Below are positions 9,344 through 10,000 of a DNA stretch of 10,000 nucleotides, in pieces; the first letter of the stretch is position 1; each line of letters begins with the position of its first letter. Source of the stretch: Glandiceps talaboti (taxonomy: Eukaryota > Hemichordata > Enteropneusta > Spengelidae); assembly GCF_964340395.1 (NCBI RefSeq), contig NC_135567.1, positions 16,830,306 to 16,840,305 on the forward strand. Direction: 5' to 3'. The translations under genes were made by a program, and so were the position numbers. The notes under the pieces are model-generated. The model ran no database searches and was not told the origin of the DNA. It was given only the letters and a program-made list of their open reading frames with translations.

Positions 9344-9980
9344 CACTTATCTGTACATGCCTTGATCATTACTTAAATTTAACTGATTGTTGACTAATAT
9401 CTTTATTTCTACAGACTTTACATGTCCCGATGGTTGTTCATGCATTGATCTTGAAATGGTTTGTCTAAATACTTCAACTGCTGTATTGGATAATCTACAC
9501 TCTGAATTGAGAAGCATGTATGTCTCTTTCATGTTAAGGTTTAGGAAATTCAAGGAAGGGAATTATTCTATAAATTCTATATCTATGACGATATAAAGCC
9601 AATGACAATATAGTTATTACTATCTAACATAATTATATATGGCTTAAAACCAAGACTGAACTAGATTAAATGAATGCATATCAGCAGTTAAATGGTGCTT
9701 CTTATTAATTTGCATATTGGTGCAGTTTACATCAATGTGAAATAACAGAAAGATGTGTTATTTGTTATGTTTGATGATTAAATGTATTAAGCTTACGCGA
9801 AACACTTTAAAAATGACACTTTTAAAGTAGATGTTCTGCTTATTGCTAATATATACCCAATAGCAACATTTAATCGTATGTTATGTTCATATTTGTAATT
9901 CACAGAGTTGCTTGTCAATTAAAATTTGAAGAAACAATTTCCCAGAATGCATTCAGTCATCTGACTAAGTTAGGCTACCT
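1306..9980 (+). CDS. Multi-exon gene: PAN-CUB-CTLD-LDLa(x7)-LRR extracellular protein, partial at both ends
   Basis: Gene model assembled by eye from 15 internal exons: 1306-1566, 2776-3198, 3765-3965, 4067-4148, 4397-4551, 4793-4840, 5094-5204, 5602-5712, 6193-6321, 6812-6931, 7633-7773, 8409-8531, 8792-8911, 9415-9517, 9906-9980. Each is bounded by AG and GT and the exons total 2203 bases. With two bases of a split codon at each outer end they give 733 codons without a stop. Module boundaries are phase 1 introns; the two inside the lectin domain are phase 1 and phase 2; the one after the LRR cap is phase 2. The product should be secreted or the ectodomain of a membrane receptor. Multiple LDLa modules followed by LRRs recall the GRL101-type rhodopsin-family receptors of molluscs and the relaxin-receptor group. 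The seven-helix part is not in the window, so receptor identity is inference. Neither the start codon nor the stop codon is seen. Confidence 0.85.
1580..1745. repeat. (GTAT)n microsatellite with GT interruption
   Basis: Tetranucleotide GTAT/ATGT repeated almost without a break, interrupted near 1645-1660 by a short GTGTGTGT run and near 1705-1725 by ATGAATGT and GTAATGTA variants. It begins only about 13 bases after the PAN exon donor. It yields long but meaningless Met-Tyr-Val-Cys and Ile-His-Thr-Tyr frames on the two strands. Confidence 0.98.
1764..1850. repeat. (TA)n microsatellite, about 43 units
   Basis: Uninterrupted TA dinucleotide run in the intron between the PAN and CUB exons. Self-complementary, so it can form a cruciform in DNA or a hairpin in the transcript. 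Its length is likely polymorphic and prone to assembly error. Confidence 0.98.
1911..2056. mobile_element. 146-base foldback element (MITE-like) with TA at both ends
   Basis: The two 71-base arms (1911-1981 and 1986-2056) are inverted copies around a 4-base loop TGGT. The outer 28 bases, starting GTTTTGGTAGTACTGG, match perfectly. An 11-base block in each arm then differs, the next 17 bases match, one base differs, and the last 14 match. The dinucleotide TA stands immediately outside each end (1909-1910 and 2057-2058), consistent with a TA target-site duplication as made by Tc1/mariner-type transposases. There is no coding capacity, so it would be a non-autonomous element. The family is not identified. 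The right TA runs directly into a TA/TG microsatellite. Confidence 0.8.
2057..2120. repeat. (TA)n-(TG)n-G compound microsatellite
   Basis: About 8 TA units, then about 20 TG units, ending in a run of six G at about 2115-2120. It directly abuts the right end of the foldback element, suggesting the TA target site seeded the repeat expansion. Confidence 0.97.
2121..2775 (+). other. Remainder of intron before the CUB exon; nothing recognised
   Basis: Intronic sequence without a recognisable exon or repeat. The reading frame of the CUB exon stays open upstream to about 2622, but that part (Ser/Tyr/Leu-rich, no domain) precedes a good acceptor (tract plus TTCCAG at 2770-2775) and is not taken as coding. 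Confidence 0.6.
2776..3198 (+). CDS. Exon: CUB domain
   Basis: Complete CUB domain in one phase 1-1 exon (acceptor CTTCCAG, donor CAG|GTAAGA), 140 full residues. The order of hallmarks is [14 protein letters not shown] (the S-x-YP-x-YP strand), [27 protein letters not shown] (the C-x-x-D-x-L/I-x-V/I-Y-x-G signature), RRRYC, then FVLFTSD and [10 protein letters not shown] at the end. Six cysteines are present. The Asp of the CLLD motif and a later Ser-Asp are kept, so a calcium-binding type of CUB is possible. CUB domains mediate extracellular protein-protein contact. The last 88 bases of the exon and its donor are partly duplicated about 325 bases downstream. Confidence 0.93.
3227..3407. repeat. 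(ACAG)n microsatellite, degenerate at the right
   Basis: Clean ACAG/GACA repeats to about 3300, then diverged units with GGCA, GACT, GGAT and GGAC variants, closing with a short inverted CTGTCTGTCTG. It starts about 28 bases past the CUB exon donor. Confidence 0.95.
3435..3536 (+). pseudogene. Partial duplicate of the end of the CUB exon and its donor region
   Basis: This segment aligns without difficulty to 3111-3222: both begin TCTGATCATG, share CAGCATGGGATTTCTT, and end CATCCATGACATAATGT in front of a GACA-type microsatellite. The copied frame is still open through SMGFLSKY and reaches TGA at 3525-3527. There is no acceptor at its left end and the original donor CAGGTAAGA has become CACGTAATA. 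It is a relic from a tandem duplication of exon tail plus microsatellite, not a working exon. Confidence 0.85.
3541..3668. repeat. (GACA)n/(GATA)n compound microsatellite
   Basis: Alternating blocks of GACA and GATA (TAGA) units following the CUB-tail relic, in the same relative place as the (ACAG)n tract after the intact CUB exon. It probably arose with that duplication and then drifted. Confidence 0.95.
3765..3965 (+). CDS. Exon: C-type lectin domain, first part
   Basis: Acceptor TTTTTCAG at 3757-3764, donor ATAG|GTATTT at 3966, phase 1 at both ends, 66 full residues. It carries the start of a long-form C-type lectin fold: [18 protein letters not shown] with the N-terminal Cys pair, then [10 protein letters not shown] (helix 1 with Cys), [15 protein letters not shown] (the LxxIxSxxExxFI helix 2 signature), and WIYIG, the start of the WIGL strand, which is completed by the next exon. 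It directly follows the CUB exon. Confidence 0.93.
4067..4148 (+). CDS. Exon: C-type lectin domain, middle part
   Basis: An 82-base exon missed by a plain ORF search. Acceptor TTGATAG at 4060-4066, donor GG|GTAAGT at 4149. It enters in phase 1, completing the Gly of WIG and giving WIYIGLTDV. It reads [20 protein letters not shown], matching the lectin strand 'xxWxDGxxxxYxxWxxG'. It leaves in phase 2. The donor is a strong consensus and the frame would stop soon after it, so the boundary is well supported. Confidence 0.9.
4255..4348. repeat. (ATGT)n microsatellite
   Basis: Tetranucleotide tract with one interruption (GTAAGTATAT) near 4312-4322, inside the intron that splits the lectin domain between the WxDG strand and the ligand loop. 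Confidence 0.97.
4397..4551 (+). CDS. Exon: C-type lectin domain, last part (QPD loop)
   Basis: Acceptor CAATTAG at 4390-4396 (phase 2 entry; the split codon is Gly), donor ATG|GTAAGT at 4552 (phase 1). It encodes [14 protein letters not shown], then [11 protein letters not shown] and FICKQ. QPD in the long loop is the motif associated with galactose-type binding in C-type lectins, and WYD stands where WND is usual. The Glu normally found before Asp-Cys is Gln here and the Asn of WND is Tyr, so calcium site 2 is only partly kept. Calcium-dependent sugar binding is therefore uncertain. With the two preceding exons the domain has six cysteines and is full length. Confidence 0.92.
4793..4840 (+). 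CDS. Micro-exon: 16-residue linker between lectin and LDLa array
   Basis: A 48-base exon proposed from its signals: acceptor TTTGATATTTTCAG ending at 4792 and donor GCG|GTGAGT at 4841, phase 1 at both ends and open. It encodes [15 protein letters not shown] plus split codons, a Thr/Ser-rich stretch with one possible N-glycosylation site (NRT). It fits as a spacer before the LDLa modules. Because it is short and has no domain, it could be skipped without a frame change. The longer open frame to the left (from 4693) has no usable phase 1 acceptor. Confidence 0.6.
5094..5204 (+). CDS. Exon: LDL-receptor class A module 1 (no calcium box)
   Basis: Acceptor TATCTTTTTAAG at 5093, or six bases later ATAG at 5099; both keep phase 1, so the product begins VIGNGSC or GNGSC. 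Donor TGTG|GTAAGA at 5205. Six cysteines lie in LDLa spacing: [24 protein letters not shown]. The end of the module reads [12 protein letters not shown]. The usual acidic DxxDCxDGSDE calcium box is missing and the interval is shortened, so this repeat should not bind calcium in the standard way. LDLa modules bind protein ligands or stabilise the array. Confidence 0.85.
5205..5601 (+). other. Intron between LDLa modules 1 and 2; nothing recognised
   Basis: About 400 bases of AT-rich intron with no repeat, exon or motif that I can support. Confidence 0.6.
5602..5712 (+). CDS. Exon: LDLa module 2, lacking cysteines 1 and 3
   Basis: Acceptor TTTTCATTCAG at 5601, donor TGTG|GTAGGT at 5713, phase 1-1. 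It encodes [18 protein letters not shown] followed by [15 protein letters not shown]. The calcium box (DxxxDCxDGSDExxC) is perfect. Only four cysteines are present: they match Cys 2, 4, 5 and 6 of the family. Cys 1, normally two or more residues before the Phe-Gln-Cys, and Cys 3, normally after the Gly, are both absent. In the LDLa fold Cys1 pairs with Cys3, so one whole disulfide is gone and the other two pairs can still form. Confidence 0.9.
5713..6192 (+). other. Intron between LDLa modules 2 and 3
   Basis: AT-rich intron. The one structure seen is a small inverted repeat, GGGTGCTC (6081-6088) and GAGCACCC (6111-6118), around a 22-base loop. The frame of module 3 is open back through this hairpin, but a good acceptor (CTACCTCATGCCAG) at 6192 shows the exon starts later. 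Confidence 0.6.
6193..6321 (+). CDS. Exon: LDLa module 3, lacking cysteines 1 and 3
   Basis: Acceptor CTCATGCCAG at 6192, donor AAAG|GTAATA at 6322, phase 1-1, 42 full residues. After a Thr/Asn-rich lead (FTTYNTTSE) it reads [15 protein letters not shown] then [15 protein letters not shown] and KDK. As in module 2, the calcium box is intact and only Cys 2, 4, 5 and 6 remain; the Cys 3 place is Ile/Ile and no Cys 1 exists in the lead. It is the only module without Gly directly after the last Cys. The donor lies 13 bases from a CA/TA microsatellite. Confidence 0.9.
6335..6448. repeat. (CA)n-(TA)n compound microsatellite
   Basis: Short CA run (6335-6353) leading into about 42 TA units that end in an ATATATAATT variant. 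It begins 13 bases after the donor of LDLa exon 3. Confidence 0.97.
6450..6514. repeat. Inverted repeat (hairpin) between two TA tracts
   Basis: ATGTTATTACATTAT (6465-6479) and its exact reverse complement (6491-6505) enclose an 11-base loop. Outside these arms the ends also mirror each other as TGAAAGA (6450-6456) and TCTTTCA (about 6508-6514), with a few unpaired bases between. The piece has TA microsatellite on both sides. It may be a tiny foldback element or the remains of one inserted at TA. Confidence 0.75.
6539..6601. repeat. (TA)n microsatellite, about 31 units
   Basis: Uninterrupted TA run in the same intron as the CA/TA tract, on the far side of the small hairpin. The 210 bases after it, up to the next exon, hold nothing recognised. 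Confidence 0.97.
6812..6931 (+). CDS. Exon: LDLa module 4 with seven cysteines
   Basis: Acceptor TTCTGTAACAG at 6811, donor TGTG|GTACGT at 6932, phase 1-1, 39 full residues. It reads [20 protein letters not shown] then [20 protein letters not shown]. The first five cysteines have classical LDLa spacing. An extra Cys (VYC) sits where the calcium-box Asp-Gly normally follows, and the acidic segment is lengthened (DEGVSEDE). Seven cysteines leave one unpaired, available for an intermolecular disulfide or a rearranged pairing. Calcium binding is possible but not canonical. Confidence 0.9.
6932..7632 (+). other. Intron between LDLa modules 4 and 5; nothing recognised
   Basis: About 700 bases, AT-rich, with no microsatellite and no open frame resembling a domain. 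A 70-codon frame from 7552 overlaps the next exon in the wrong frame and is not coding. Confidence 0.6.
7633..7773 (+). CDS. Exon: LDLa-like module 5 (no calcium box)
   Basis: Acceptor GTTCTATCAG at 7632, donor TGCA|GTAAGT at 7774 (strong), phase 1-1, 46 full residues, the longest module. It reads [23 protein letters not shown], a good first half of an LDLa repeat, then [22 protein letters not shown]. Six cysteines are kept, but the interval between Cys 4 and 5 is stretched and Tyr-rich and the DGSDE box is absent. It probably keeps the three disulfides without the calcium site. The reading frame differs from the longest local ORF but is the only one that joins module 4 in phase and shows the Cys pattern. 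Confidence 0.82.
8069..8111 (+). pseudogene. Truncated duplicate of the start of LDLa exon 6, with acceptor
   Basis: These 43 bases match 8409-8451 with a single difference (Asp in place of Tyr in [11 protein letters not shown]). The acceptor TTTGTAATCAG is kept at 8068. The copy stops after the second cysteine, at the breakpoint of the tandem duplication, and runs into intron sequence; the phase 1 frame stays open to TAA at 8221-8223. No donor of quality is seen. It is most simply a pseudo-exon. The near identity of the exon part against well-diverged intron copies is unexpected. Confidence 0.85.
8301..8335. repeat. TTA-rich simple tract
   Basis: Imperfect (TTA)n run with TTTA variants in the second copy of the duplicated intron. 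It accounts for most of the length difference between the two copies. Confidence 0.9.
8409..8531 (+). CDS. Exon: LDLa module 6
   Basis: Acceptor TCTTTTCTTCATACAG at 8408, donor TGTG|GTATAT at 8532, phase 1-1, 40 full residues. It reads [23 protein letters not shown] then [17 protein letters not shown]. All six cysteines are in family spacing. The calcium box is slightly changed: CNG for CDG and DCYNGYDED for DCxDGSDE, so affinity may be reduced. The first 43 bases have a twin at 8069-8111. Confidence 0.92.
8792..8911 (+). CDS. Exon: LDLa module 7
   Basis: Acceptor GTTATTACCAG at 8791, donor TGTG|GTGGGT at 8912, phase 1-1, 39 full residues. It reads [25 protein letters not shown] then [15 protein letters not shown]. 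Six cysteines are in normal spacing. The box keeps CDG and DDE but has His for the Asp before Cys 5 and for the first residue after it. It is the last module before the LRR part. The TA-rich frame beyond the donor encodes a hydrophobic stretch only by read-through and is not counted. Confidence 0.9.
9176..9212. repeat. (ATTT)n microsatellite
   Basis: About nine TTTA/ATTT units in the intron before the LRR cap. Confidence 0.95.
9292..9342. repeat. (CTGT)n microsatellite
   Basis: About twelve clean CTGT units. It is the reverse complement of the (ACAG)n tract at 3227, so the two could base-pair within one transcript. Confidence 0.96.
9415..9517 (+). CDS. Exon: cysteine-rich LRR N-terminal cap
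   Basis: Acceptor CTTTATTTCTACAG at 9414, donor GCAT|GTATGT at 9518. It enters in phase 1 and leaves in phase 2. It encodes [20 protein letters not shown], the C-x3-C-x-C-x6-C pattern of an LRRNT cap, followed by [13 protein letters not shown] leading into the repeats. The switch from phase 1 to phase 2 introns exactly here is typical where shuffled modules meet an LRR block, each repeat being a phase 2 exon. This places the LRR region after the LDLa array, as in LDLa-LRR receptors. Confidence 0.88.
9518..9905 (+). other. Intron between LRR cap and first LRR
   Basis: About 390 AT-rich bases. A small inverted repeat, ACTTTAAAA (9804-9812) and TTTTAAAGT (9820-9828), is the only structure noticed. 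Confidence 0.6.
9906..9980 (+). CDS. Exon: leucine-rich repeat 1 (gene continues to the right)
   Basis: Acceptor TGTAATTCACAG at 9905, donor CCT|GTAAGT at 9981, phase 2 at both ends, 75 bases. Joined to the cap exon it reads LRSIVACQLKF, then [15 protein letters not shown]. The second half fits the LRR consensus (I-x-x-x-AF-x-x-L-x-x-L-x-x-L). One-repeat exons of about 72-75 bases with phase 2 ends are the known exon form of LRR-containing receptors. The strong donor shows that more exons lie beyond the window. Confidence 0.87.
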
Positions 9981-10000
9981 GTAAGTATTATTTTATAATG

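Larger units (their letters stand above)
8912..9414 (+). other. Intron before the LRR N-cap exon
   Basis: AT-rich intron holding two microsatellites, (ATTT)n at 9176-9212 and (CTGT)n at 9292-9342, and otherwise nothing recognised. Confidence 0.65.

Overview
The window is eukaryotic and almost certainly comes from an invertebrate animal. It is AT-rich, full of microsatellites, and carries one large intron-rich gene on the + strand. No prokaryotic layout is present: there are no operons or RBS-led ORFs, and every long ORF on the - strand is a microsatellite or repeat shadow. A lophotrochozoan (mollusc, annelid or relative) is plausible from the repeat style and from the resemblance to the LDLa-LRR receptor family of which snail GRL101 is the known example. 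The taxon cannot be fixed from the sequence alone.

Layout: bases 1-1305 hold no convincing exon, only palindromes and what look like decayed dispersed repeats. From 1306 to the right edge I can assemble 15 exons, all internal. Their splice phases agree throughout and give 733 complete codons with no stop. The domain order is PAN/Apple-like (1306-1566), CUB (2776-3198), C-type lectin domain split over three exons (3765-3965, 4067-4148, 4397-4551), a 48-base Thr/Asn-containing linker exon (4793-4840), seven LDL-receptor class A modules with one exon each (5094-5204, 5602-5712, 6193-6321, 6812-6931, 7633-7773, 8409-8531, 8792-8911), a cysteine-rich LRR N-cap (9415-9517) and a first leucine-rich repeat (9906-9980). 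All module boundaries up to the LRR cap are phase 1 introns, as expected for shuffled extracellular modules. The intron before the first LRR is phase 2, as is typical of LRR exons. The start codon and signal peptide lie outside the window (or are unrecognised), and the protein continues to the right, probably into more LRRs and perhaps a seven-helix domain.

Introns hold long (GTAT)n, (TA)n, (TG)n, (ACAG)n, (GATA)n, (ATTT)n and (CTGT)n tracts, a 146-base near-perfect foldback element with TA at both ends (1911-2056), a second hairpin wedged between two TA tracts (6450-6514), and two partial exon duplications. One copies the end of the CUB exon (3435-3536). The other copies the beginning of the sixth LDLa exon with its acceptor (8069-8111) and is nearly unchanged although the introns around it have diverged.

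Most interesting: the LDLa array is internally differentiated. Modules 2 and 3 have lost exactly the first and third cysteines, which form one disulfide in this fold, but keep perfect calcium boxes. Modules 1 and 5 keep six cysteines but have lost the calcium box. Module 4 has a seventh, unpaired cysteine.
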